A stretch of 64,000 nt of DNA, from the NCBI RefSeq assembly GCF_023516595.1, contig NZ_JAMGBG010000117.1, forward strand, positions 24,310 to 88,309, given 5' to 3'. The stretch is from Streptomyces neyagawaensis. GTDB lineage: Bacteria > Actinomycetota > Actinomycetes > Streptomycetales > Streptomycetaceae. Position numbers and translations under genes: made by a program. Below are positions 25,940 to 32,851 of the stretch, piece by piece (the first letter of the stretch is position 1; each line of letters starts with the position of its first letter). The notes beneath the pieces are model-generated. The model was not told the DNA's origin, made no database searches, and worked only from the letters and a program-made list of their open reading frames with translations.

Positions 25940-26863
25940 ATGAAGCCCCAGCCCGATCTGAAGCTCCTGTCCACTTTCATGGCCGTGGTCAACTGTGGCT
26001 CCATGGCCGAAGCCGCGGCAGCCCTCGGCTACGTGCCCTCCGCGGTGTCCCAGCACATCGCCCTGCTGGAGCGCGACATGGGCATCGAGCTGCTCGTCCG
26101 CCGCCCCGGCAGCCGACTGATCCTGACCGCGGCCGGCCGCTCCCTCACCCGAGCGACCGAGACGCTCTTCGAGGCGACTGCCCGATTCCAGGACGCCGCC
26201 AACGGCATCTCGAACCGTGAAATCGCCGAATTGCGTGTCGGGGCCTACCCCAGCGCGATGAGCCACCTGTTCCCCGGGATTCTGTCCGCTCTCAAGCTCC
26301 GTGGCCGCGGCGACCGCATCCGCCTCATCATCGTGGAGACACACGAAGGGTTGCCCAAGGTCACATCGGGGGACCTGGATGTGCTCATTGCCTACCGATA
26401 CCTGCCCGAGGACCCACCGACCACTTCTGGTGAGTGGACCATCACCTCTCTGGGGCACGAGCCGCTGTTCCTCGTCACGGGCCCACGGCCGGGCCGTCGC
26501 CCGTTGGAACTGGCGGAATGCCTTGAGATGGAGTGGACATCAGGCCATGCGCACAGTCCCGATCGGCGTTTGCTGCATCGGTGGGCCGGAGAACTGGGGA
26601 TCTCTCCCGACGTCACGCTGGAAACCGAGGACCTGCACAGCATGCTGGCCATGATCAGAGCCGGATTGGCGGTGGGTCTGATCCCGGCCACTCTCATCAG
26701 CGGAGAGAGCGACCAGCCCGGAGTCGAACGGGTTGTCCTTCCGCCCGAGGCCGCACCGCTCCACCGTGAGGTCCTTGCCGTGAGCAGACCCGGCGTCCGC
26801 CCCCCGATCGTCAACGAGTTGGTCACGCTGCTGGCCGAGGCTCTGAAGAGCGTCCAGTCGTAG
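25940..26863 (+). CDS. LysR-family transcriptional regulator
   Basis: Predicted 307 residues: N-terminal winged HTH ('DLKLLSTFMAVVNCGSMAEAAAALGYVPSAVSQHIALLERDMG'), then the LysR substrate-binding fold ('ELRVGAYPSAMSHLFPGIL', 'GDLDVLIAYRYLPE'). It is divergent from the cysteine-desulfurase-like gene and probably regulates it in response to its substrate. Codon use is a little less G+C-biased than in its neighbours. Confidence 0.88.
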   Translation: MKPQPDLKLLSTFMAVVNCGSMAEAAAALGYVPSAVSQHIALLERDMGIELLVRRPGSRLILTAAGRSLTRATETLFEATARFQDAANGISNREIAELRVGAYPSAMSHLFPGILSALKLRGRGDRIRLIIVETHEGLPKVTSGDLDVLIAYRYLPEDPPTTSGEWTITSLGHEPLFLVTGPRPGRRPLELAECLEMEWTSGHAHSPDRRLLHRWAGELGISPDVTLETEDLHSMLAMIRAGLAVGLIPATLISGESDQPGVERVVLPPEAAPLHREVLAVSRPGVRPPIVNELVTLLAEALKSVQS

Positions 26864-27222
26864 TACCGGCGAGCAACGCGGAGCCGATACACCCCCACGC
26901 CCCCTCGGAGTCGCCCGGGATGCGCAGCGTCCGGCGCGTCGGCCCACAGGGCTCCGCCCGGATGGCCGGCAGCATGGTTCGGTGCAATCTTCGAAACATT
27001 CGAAGGGTAGAGGTGGGGCCTTTGATCTTCGCTTTCCGGGCTCTTGGGGGAGGTATTTCTTCTGGGTGGCGGTAACCGCTTCTGAGCAGGTAGTACGACA
27101 TTTCCTCGGTCAATTCCGTCGGGCGAATGTTTCGAAACTGTTGCCGAAACCATTGACAGTTGACAGGGTCGGCTCAACACTCCCCCGTGACAGGGCCCCA
27201 CGAGAGGGAGGAAGCACGCCAG
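26864..27222 (+). promoter_or_regulatory. 359-bp xylanase promoter region with TTCGAA dyads
   Basis: No gene is seen. CTTCGAA-ACA-TTCGAAG (26989-27005) is a perfect 7-bp dyad, and a related TTTCGAAAC with a downstream GCCGAAAC lies at 27130-27150. Two TTGACA hexamers stand at 27153 and 27160. The dyads resemble the GAAA/TTTC palindromes reported before Streptomyces xylanase genes; that link is from memory. Confidence 0.5.
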
Positions 27223-27918
27223 ATGAACGACGCACCCGCACCCGTGCCCGGCACCCCCAGCCGCAGGCTGTTCCTCGGCGGCGTCGGCGCCACCGCGCTG
27301 GCCGCCGCGACCACGCTCACACTGCCCGGCACCGCCCACGCCGACACGGTCGTCACCAGCAACCAGACCGGTACGAACAGCGGCTTCTACTACTCGTTCT
27401 GGACCGACTCCCCGGGGTCCGTCTCCATGACGTTGGCCAACGGGGGCGCCTACCGGACCTCCTGGCGCAACACCGGCAACTTCGTCTGCGGCAAGGGCTG
27501 GAGCAACGGCTCCCGCAGGACGGTGACCTACTCGGGCAGCTTCAACCCGTCGGGCAACGCGTACCTGTGTCTCTACGGCTGGACGTCGAACCCGCTCGTC
27601 GAGTACTACATCGTCGACAACTGGGGCACCTACCGGCCCACGGGGACCTACCGGGGCACGGTCAACAGCGACGGCGGCACGTACGACATCTACCGGACGA
27701 CCCGGTACAACGCACCCTCCGTCGAGGGCAACCGCACCTTCGACCAGTACTGGAGCGTCCGTCAGCAGAGGCGGACCGGCGGCAGCATCACCACCGGCAA
27801 CCACTTCGACGCCTGGGGCCGCGCCGGAATGCCCCTGGGCAACTTCCGCTACTACATGATTCTGGCGACGGAGGGCTACCAGAGCAGCGGCAACTCCAGT
27901 ATCACGGTCGGCGGTTGA
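27223..27918 (+). CDS. GH11 endo-1,4-beta-xylanase, Tat-exported, catalytic domain only
   Basis: Predicted 231 residues. The Tat signal has Arg14-Arg15 ('SRRLFLGG') with cleavage near residue 40 ('AHA'). The GH11 jelly-roll follows with nucleophile Glu127 ('PLVEYYIVDNWGTYRP') and acid/base Glu217 ('ILATEGYQSSG'). It ends right after the catalytic domain, so there is no carbohydrate-binding module. Single-domain Tat-exported xylanases are known in Streptomyces (XlnC type). It cuts the xylan backbone outside the cell. A GGGAGGAAG ribosome site precedes the ATG. The CE4 deacetylase gene begins 2 nt after its stop. Confidence 0.94.
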   Translation: MNDAPAPVPGTPSRRLFLGGVGATALAAATTLTLPGTAHADTVVTSNQTGTNSGFYYSFWTDSPGSVSMTLANGGAYRTSWRNTGNFVCGKGWSNGSRRTVTYSGSFNPSGNAYLCLYGWTSNPLVEYYIVDNWGTYRPTGTYRGTVNSDGGTYDIYRTTRYNAPSVEGNRTFDQYWSVRQQRRTGGSITTGNHFDAWGRAGMPLGNFRYYMILATEGYQSSGNSSITVGG

Positions 27919-27920
27919 CG

Positions 27921-28661
27921 ATGACCGTTCCGTTCCCGGCCCGGTCGTCGGCACGTCCGTCGGCGCGGCCCTCCCGACACCGGTCCTCGCGTTCCCTGGT
28001 GGCGCTCCCGGCCGCCGTCGTGATGGCCGCCGTGGGCGCCCTCACCGCCGGCACCGCCGCACCGGCGGGGGCCGCCGGGGCCGCCGCCTGCAACGGGTAC
28101 GTCGGACTCACCTTCGACGACGGCCCGACCGGCAACACCTCGGCGCTGCTCAACTCGCTGCGCCAGAACGGGCTGCGGGCCACCATGTTCAACACGGGCC
28201 AGAACGCGGCAGCGAACCCGGCCCAGGTCCGCGCCCAGGTCGCCGCCGGGATGTGGGTGGCCAACCACAGCTACACGCACCCGTATCTGACCCGGCTCTC
28301 CACGGCGCAGATCGACTCGGAGATCGCCCGCACCCAGCAGGCCGTCGCGAACGCGGGCGGCGGCACTCCGCAGTTGTTCCGGCCGCCGTACGGGGACACC
28401 AACGCGACGGTGAAGTCCGTCGCGGCCGGGCGCGGCCTGACCGAGATCCTGTGGAACGTCGACTCGCAGGACTGGAACAACGCGAGCACGGACGCGATCG
28501 TGCAGTCCGTCGGCCGGCTCACCAACGGGCAGGTCATCCTCATGCACGACGGGCCCGCGAACACGCGTGCGGCGATCCCGCGCATCGCGCAGACGCTGGC
28601 CGCTCGCGGTCTGTGCGCCGGGCGGATCTCGCCCCAGACCGGACGCGCCGTGGCTCCCTGA
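27921..28661 (+). CDS. CE4 polysaccharide deacetylase, probable acetylxylan esterase
   Basis: Predicted 246 residues with a long basic signal peptide (to about residue 52). NodB-fold motifs: 'TFDDGP' (64-69), metal histidines 116 and 120 in 'HSYTH', 'RPPYGD', 'DSQDW' and 'ILMHDG'. The partner xylanase, encoded 2 nt upstream, and the known xylanase/AxeA operons of Streptomyces favour acetylxylan as substrate, with chitin oligomers or peptidoglycan as alternatives. No binding module is attached. A 21-bp terminator follows. Confidence 0.9.
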   Translation: MTVPFPARSSARPSARPSRHRSSRSLVALPAAVVMAAVGALTAGTAAPAGAAGAAACNGYVGLTFDDGPTGNTSALLNSLRQNGLRATMFNTGQNAAANPAQVRAQVAAGMWVANHSYTHPYLTRLSTAQIDSEIARTQQAVANAGGGTPQLFRPPYGDTNATVKSVAAGRGLTEILWNVDSQDWNNASTDAIVQSVGRLTNGQVILMHDGPANTRAAIPRIAQTLAARGLCAGRISPQTGRAVAP

Positions 28662-28713
28662 GCCCGGTGACGGCGGTCCGCCCCGGCGGGCGACGCCCGA
28701 CCGGTGCGAACAG

Positions 28714-28762
28714 CGGTACCCGTGGCGCGGCGGACCTCACCTCCGCCGCGCCACGGGTACCG
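28714..28762. terminator. strong bidirectional terminator
   Basis: Perfect 21-bp inverted repeat (28714-28734 with 28742-28762, 7-nt loop) between the convergent deacetylase and MaoC genes; by far the longest perfect stem at a convergent junction in the window. Confidence 0.75.
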
Positions 28763-28827
28763 GCTCGCCAAGGGCACGTCACCGGCTCGGCAAGGCCCCG
28801 TCACCGGCTCGCCAAGGGCCCGTCACC
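28762..28827. repeat. three tandem copies of a 22-bp repeat
   Basis: Copies at 28762-28783, 28784-28805 and 28806-28827 differ at one to three positions; each begins GGCTCG and ends GTCACC. They fill the space between the terminator and the MaoC stop and have no coding role. Confidence 0.7.
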
Positions 28828-28852
28828 GACACGGCAGCGCCCCGGTGCCGGC

Positions 28853-29314
28853 TCAGAAGTAGTAGCGCGACACGGACTCCGCCACGCACACCGGCTTGTC
28901 CCCGCCCTCGCGCTCCACGACCACCGCGGCGGTCACCTGCACACCGCCGCCGACCTCCGTGACGTCCTGGAGCGTCGCCGTCGCCCGCAGGCGGGAGCCC
29001 ACGGGGACGGGCGCGGGGAAGCGCACCTTGTTGGTGCCGTAGTTGACGCCCATCTTCACGTTGTCGACCTTGAGCACCTGGGGCACGAACAACGGCAGCA
29101 GGGACAGCGTCAGATAGCCGTGGGCGATGGTCGTGCCGAAGGGCCCCGCGGCGGCCTTCTCCGGGTCGACATGGATCCACTGGTGGTCGCCGGTGGCCTC
29201 CGCGAACAGATCGATCCGCTTCTGGTCGACCTCCAGCCAGTCGCTGTACCCCAGCTGCTCGCCCACCGCCGCCTTCAGCTCCTCGGCGGACGTGAAGATC
29301 CTCGGCTCTGCCAT
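28853..29314 (-). CDS. MaoC-family enoyl-CoA hydratase/dehydratase
   Basis: Predicted 153 residues, one hot-dog domain. The catalytic Asp/His motif is 'ATGDHQWIHVD' near residue 40, followed by 'FGTTIAHGYLTLSLLP'. It hydrates a 2-enoyl-CoA. GGGAGG precedes ATG 29314. A perfect TetR-type dyad sits 59-74 nt upstream, matching one before the tetR gene at 23798; this suggests acyl-CoA-responsive control. Confidence 0.9.
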   Translation of the reverse strand: MAEPRIFTSAEELKAAVGEQLGYSDWLEVDQKRIDLFAEATGDHQWIHVDPEKAAAGPFGTTIAHGYLTLSLLPLFVPQVLKVDNVKMGVNYGTNKVRFPAPVPVGSRLRATATLQDVTEVGGGVQVTAAVVVEREGGDKPVCVAESVSRYYF

Positions 29315-29372
29315 GTCCCGGCCTCCCGCATCCCGGATGCCACCGCATCCGCGTCAACCCTGTCCCATATGC

Positions 29373-29388
29373 CTAAGCAACTGCTTAG
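29373..29388. promoter_or_regulatory. perfect TetR-type dyad upstream of maoC
   Basis: CTAAGCA-AC-TGCTTAG, a perfect 7-2-7 inverted repeat in the divergent maoC/soxR region; the related site lies at 23736-23751. Confidence 0.65.
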
Positions 29389-29454
29389 CATGGTCGGGTG
29401 GGCGGCTCCTGTCAACGGACGGCGGCACCTCCCCGGGTGGGTAGGCTCGGAGGG

Positions 29455-29955
29455 GTGCCCCAGATTCCTGAGAAGATCCACGAGTTGACCGTCGGCCAGC
29501 TGTCCGCCCGTAGCGGTGCCGCCGTCTCGGCCCTGCACTTCTACGAGTCCAAGGGGCTGATCAGCAGCCGCCGCACCGCGGGCAACCAACGCCGCTACAG
29601 CCGGGACACCCTGCGCCGCGTCGCCTTCGTCCGGGCAGCGCAGCGGGTCGGCATCCCCCTCGCCACGATCCGTGAGGCGCTGGCCGAGCTGCCCGAGGAG
29701 CGCACGCCCACCCGGGAGGACTGGGCGCGTCTGTCCGAGGCATGGCGCTCCGAGCTCGACGAGCGGATCAAGCAGCTCAACCGGCTCCGCGACCACCTCA
29801 CCGACTGCATCGGCTGCGGCTGTCTGTCCCTGGCCACCTGTGTGCTGTCCAACCCCGACGACGTCTTCGGCGAACGGCAGACCGGCTCCCGCCTCATGGT
29901 GGAGCACCGGACCGCCCGGGCGGCCGAGCCGCCGAGCGGCACGACGGCCGAATAG
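29455..29955 (+). CDS. soxR: SoxR, redox-sensing MerR-family activator with [2Fe-2S] cluster
   Basis: Predicted 166 residues. MerR HTH ('LTVGQLSARSGAAVSALHFYESKGLI'), dimerisation helix, then cysteines 118, 121, 123 and 129 in the C-X2-C-X-C-X5-C cluster site ('DCIGCGCLSLATC'). Streptomyces SoxR is known to react to redox-active compounds such as the cell's own pigments rather than superoxide. GTG 29455 is close to a TAGGCT hexamer (29442-29447) with 7 nt between, so the mRNA is probably leaderless. No SoxR box was found nearby, so its targets lie elsewhere. Confidence 0.94.
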   Translation: MPQIPEKIHELTVGQLSARSGAAVSALHFYESKGLISSRRTAGNQRRYSRDTLRRVAFVRAAQRVGIPLATIREALAELPEERTPTREDWARLSEAWRSELDERIKQLNRLRDHLTDCIGCGCLSLATCVLSNPDDVFGERQTGSRLMVEHRTARAAEPPSGTTAE

Positions 29956-30025
29956 CGGCCCACGCGTCCGCCGGACCGTCGAGGGCCCGGGAGCGACCGC
30001 CGAGCGGCCGTTCCCGGGCCCCGCG

Positions 30026-30053
30026 CCCACGGGTCCCCCGAAGATCCCGTGGG
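30026..30053. terminator. hairpin between convergent soxR and RNA ligase
   Basis: CCCACGGG (30026-30033) pairs with CCCGTGGG (30046-30053) across a 12-nt loop, between the two stop codons. Confidence 0.5.
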
Positions 30054-30057
30054 GCCC

Positions 30058-31134
30058 TCACTCGTACTCGGTGCCGCCCTTGCGGGTCAGATACGCCGGG
30101 CTGACCGCCTTCGCGATGGCCCGTCCGCCCGTCACCGGGCTGTACCGCTCGACGGCCGGCCGGATGACCACGCCCTCGCGCAGATGCATCTCCCGCCCGG
30201 AGACGGTCTCCCGTCCTGTGGCGACCTCCAGGACCCGGTCGACGGCGTACGGGCCCTCGTACAGCCGGGGTACGAGGGGCAGTTCACCGTCGAGCAGGTC
30301 GGTCAGCTCCGCGGTGTCCAGCCAGCGGACCCGGCCGTCGATCTCCGCGGAGACGTCGAACACGGCGTAGCCGAGGCTCTCGCGGCGGCCGTCGGCGCCG
30401 TACGTCAGGTCCTGCACCCCGGCGCCGTACACCTCGCCGAAGACGCCGACCCGGCGCGCGCCGAGCCGCCGGGCGAGCCGGGCCGCGACCTCCGGGACCC
30501 CGTGGCCGTGGACGGCGCGCCAGTACAGGTTGCGCGGATCCTCCTTCAGCGCGAGGGACTTGGCGCCGAAGCCCTTCGAGGAGACCTGGACGCGGCCGTC
30601 CTCGGCGAGATACGTCATCAGGCAGGCCGAGCCGTGCAGCTTCTCGGTGAGGACCACCGGTTCGCCGGGCGTGAAGATGTCCGGGTAGCGCTGGATGTTC
30701 TCGATGTCGACCCAGGGCAGCAGATCCGGCGCGGTCTCGACCTCGCCGCTCATCGTGGGCGGGATCGGCGGCACCCACTTGACGATGCCGAGCCGCTCCG
30801 CGAAGTCGGTGCCCTCGGCGACCGCCGCCGTCAGGTCCACGTCGGCCAGCGCCTTCGGCCGGCACACGATGCCCTGCGACAGCTCGCCCCGCAGCCGTAC
30901 GGCCTTCACCCGGTCCGCCCCGGAGCCGGCCAGCCGTCCGGTGAGCCCCAGCTCCTCGATCAGACCGGCCGGCAGCACGGACTGCTCCGGGATGTAGACA
31001 GCGGTGTCACCGGTGCGGAAGGCGCCCTTCGCCACGACGGCGCGGTACAGGCCCACCTGGGCCAGCTCCAGGGCGTCGGCGTTGGGGTGTTCATGGATCG
31101 TCAGCACTTCGGCGGTGACACGCAGGGTCGACAT
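30058..31134 (-). CDS. ATP-dependent RNA ligase, Deinococcus DRB0094 (Rnl5) type
   Basis: Predicted 358 residues. An N-terminal OB-like module (residues 1-110, 'EHPNADALELAQVG') precedes the nucleotidyltransferase domain. Lys165 in 'EKLHG' is the adenylated lysine (KxxG motif), the same position as in the Deinococcus enzyme as I recall it. Later motifs include 'VFGEVYG' and 'EGVVIRP'. It seals 3'-OH/5'-phosphate ends, in the known member on RNA with a preference for nicked duplexes with 3'-OH RNA. The GAGGAG ribosome site fits ATG 31134. No nuclease or kinase/phosphatase partner is recognisable beside it. Confidence 0.88.
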   Translation of the reverse strand: MSTLRVTAEVLTIHEHPNADALELAQVGLYRAVVAKGAFRTGDTAVYIPEQSVLPAGLIEELGLTGRLAGSGADRVKAVRLRGELSQGIVCRPKALADVDLTAAVAEGTDFAERLGIVKWVPPIPPTMSGEVETAPDLLPWVDIENIQRYPDIFTPGEPVVLTEKLHGSACLMTYLAEDGRVQVSSKGFGAKSLALKEDPRNLYWRAVHGHGVPEVAARLARRLGARRVGVFGEVYGAGVQDLTYGADGRRESLGYAVFDVSAEIDGRVRWLDTAELTDLLDGELPLVPRLYEGPYAVDRVLEVATGRETVSGREMHLREGVVIRPAVERYSPVTGGRAIAKAVSPAYLTRKGGTEYE

Positions 31135-31269
31135 CGGGCACTCCTCGGGAGCTCAGCTCGGTTTCATCGACCCCAACTGTCCTTACGGGAAAGGGGTGGA
31201 GCGACATAATTTGCTGCTGATAAGGTCACGCGCCCCGGAGCGCCGGGCCCGGTACGAAGAGGAACGTCG

Positions 31270-31791
31270 ATGAGCGTCGTCATATGTTCGCTGAAGTGGG
31301 AGAGCGCGCGCTCGGGGGCGCAGCGGATCAGCTACGACCCGGACGGGTACCACCTGGTGCGCTTCCCCTACGGCGTGTCGGAGGAGTCGTACGACCCGTG
31401 GAACATGCACGATCCGGCCAACGGCGGTGACACCCCGTCGGAGTTCCCCGACCCGCGTTCCGGGCTGATCTGGCCCAGCCACGACGGCTGGGGGGTGCTC
31501 TCCGCGATGGTGTTCTGGGAGGCGGACCCGAAGACGCTGGAGTACCGGGCCCGCTTCGTGCGCGACCCGCTCGACATGACCGACAGGAGATACGACTCCA
31601 CGGCCACCACCGACAGCGCGCTCACCCGGGGCGGGCAGTTCCGCACGTATCTGTGGCAGATGTTCGTGAGCAAGGGCACACCGATCGGCCTGAAGGTGTC
31701 GGCGCGTGGGCTGGGGGACACCAGACGCTCCACGCCGCTCACCCTCGCCGAGTTCAAGCTCGCCATCCACACCGATGTCGAGGAGCCTTAG
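31270..31791 (+). CDS. conserved-looking hypothetical protein
   Basis: Predicted 173 residues, cytosolic, no signal peptide or membrane helix. I do not recognise the family. It is rich in aromatic and Asp/Pro residues ('YHLVRFPYGVSEESYDPWNMHDPANGGDT'). GAGGAA precedes ATG 31270. It is divergent from the RNA ligase across a 135-bp region holding A+T-rich hexamers (about 31208-31232). Confidence 0.6.
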   Translation: MSVVICSLKWESARSGAQRISYDPDGYHLVRFPYGVSEESYDPWNMHDPANGGDTPSEFPDPRSGLIWPSHDGWGVLSAMVFWEADPKTLEYRARFVRDPLDMTDRRYDSTATTDSALTRGGQFRTYLWQMFVSKGTPIGLKVSARGLGDTRRSTPLTLAEFKLAIHTDVEEP

Positions 31792-31868
31792 CCGACGGCA
31801 CCGGCCCGCGGGGGCCGGGGTTCTCGGCGGGAGGCCCGGACATGGTGGGCGTCACGCCGTACAGGCAC

Positions 31869-31896
31869 GGGGGTGCGGCATCCCCGGCGCACCCCC
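31869..31896. terminator. hairpin between convergent hypothetical genes
   Basis: GGGGGTGCG (31869-31877) pairs perfectly with CGCACCCCC (31888-31896) over a 10-nt loop. Confidence 0.5.
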
Positions 31897-31902
31897 GCCG
31901 TG

Positions 31903-32505
31903 CTACGCCGACACCAGCATCCGAACGCGCCTGGTGCCGGCCAGGGCCTCGGGTGTCAGTACCGGACGCGGCACCACGATTCCGCACTCCGTGCAGACCG
32001 GGCCCGCGGACGGTTCATGGGCCAGGTCGTACTTCCAGACGAGGCGCTCGCCGTCGCACACCGGGCAGGTCGAGCCCGGTTCGCGCTCCAGCGCGGCGAT
32101 CAGCCGGCGCAGCACCTCCGCGAGGGGTTCGTCGGGGTGGACCTTCGGGTCGTCGCACCAGGCGACGCCGAACCCGCCCCAGGTCAGCCGGTGCCAGTCG
32201 TCGACACTGCCCGGCCTGCGCAGCCCGTCGTGCTTCTCCTTCTTGCGGCGCTGCGCGAACTGCACTTCGTAGTCGAGCCAGACGGAGCGGGCCTCCTCCA
32301 ACTCGTCCAGTGCGGCCACGAGCCGCGCTGGATCGGGGTTGCGGTCCTCGGGACCGAACCCGGCCCGGGAGCACAAGTGGTCCCAGGTCGCCCGATGCCC
32401 GTAAGGGGCAAACCTCTCCAGGCACTTGCGCAGCGAATAACGCCGCAGTGCCAGATCACACCGTGGATCGCGCACCTGTCTTGCCAGACTCCGGAAACCG
32501 GCCAT
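31903..32505 (-). CDS. hypothetical protein with C-terminal zinc ribbon
   Basis: Predicted 200 residues. Basic, helical N-terminal half ('RYSLRKCLERFAPYGHRATWDHLCSRAGFG'); C-terminal half with two C-X2-C pairs ('STCPVCDGER' and 'PVCTECGIV') spaced like a zinc ribbon. No catalytic motif is recognised; nucleic-acid or protein binding is possible. GGAGGTG precedes ATG 32505. Confidence 0.65.
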   Translation of the reverse strand: MAGFRSLARQVRDPRCDLALRRYSLRKCLERFAPYGHRATWDHLCSRAGFGPEDRNPDPARLVAALDELEEARSVWLDYEVQFAQRRKKEKHDGLRRPGSVDDWHRLTWGGFGVAWCDDPKVHPDEPLAEVLRRLIAALEREPGSTCPVCDGERLVWKYDLAHEPSAGPVCTECGIVVPRPVLTPEALAGTRRVRMLVSA

Positions 32506-32851
32506 CGCCCTGCACCTCCGTCACACCTGCACCTGTACTTCGGTCACTTCGGCGTCGTCCTCGGAACGTCGCGCGACGTCGCCGAATAGACGTATCGACA
32601 CGCGATTCGGCTCCATCCGATTTCCGATGACCCCCATAAGTCGTCTACTGAGCCGTTCATGGACCGTTCCTGTCTGTGTCTGACCGTTGTTGACTTCTTC
32701 TTCCTGCTTACGACTCCTTCTGAGTGCCTGTTCATGCTGTCGGTCATCTGTGCGGCCGTGGGCGGCTTCGAAAAGATGACGCATGTTCACTTTCGAAGCA
32801 GGGGATACCGGCGGTAACATCCGGCCCCACCCCCCTTCGGGAGGAGCTGCC
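32506..32851 (+). promoter_or_regulatory. 346-bp upstream region of the acylase, with 9-bp dyad
   Basis: Less G+C-rich than its surroundings. GCTTCGAAA (32765-32773) and TTTCGAAGC (32791-32799) form a perfect dyad with a 17-nt loop. A TAACAT hexamer at 32815-32820 could be the -10, and GGGAGGAG precedes the ATG. No gene is convincing here. Confidence 0.45.

Noticed and set aside
28762..28827. Possible small CRISPR array
   Set aside because: The 22-bp units are directly adjacent with no spacers and no cas gene is present.
32544..32747. A 67-codon minus-strand frame in the acylase upstream region
   Set aside because: No ribosome site, low-complexity Arg/Lys/Ser product, no resemblance to small known proteins.
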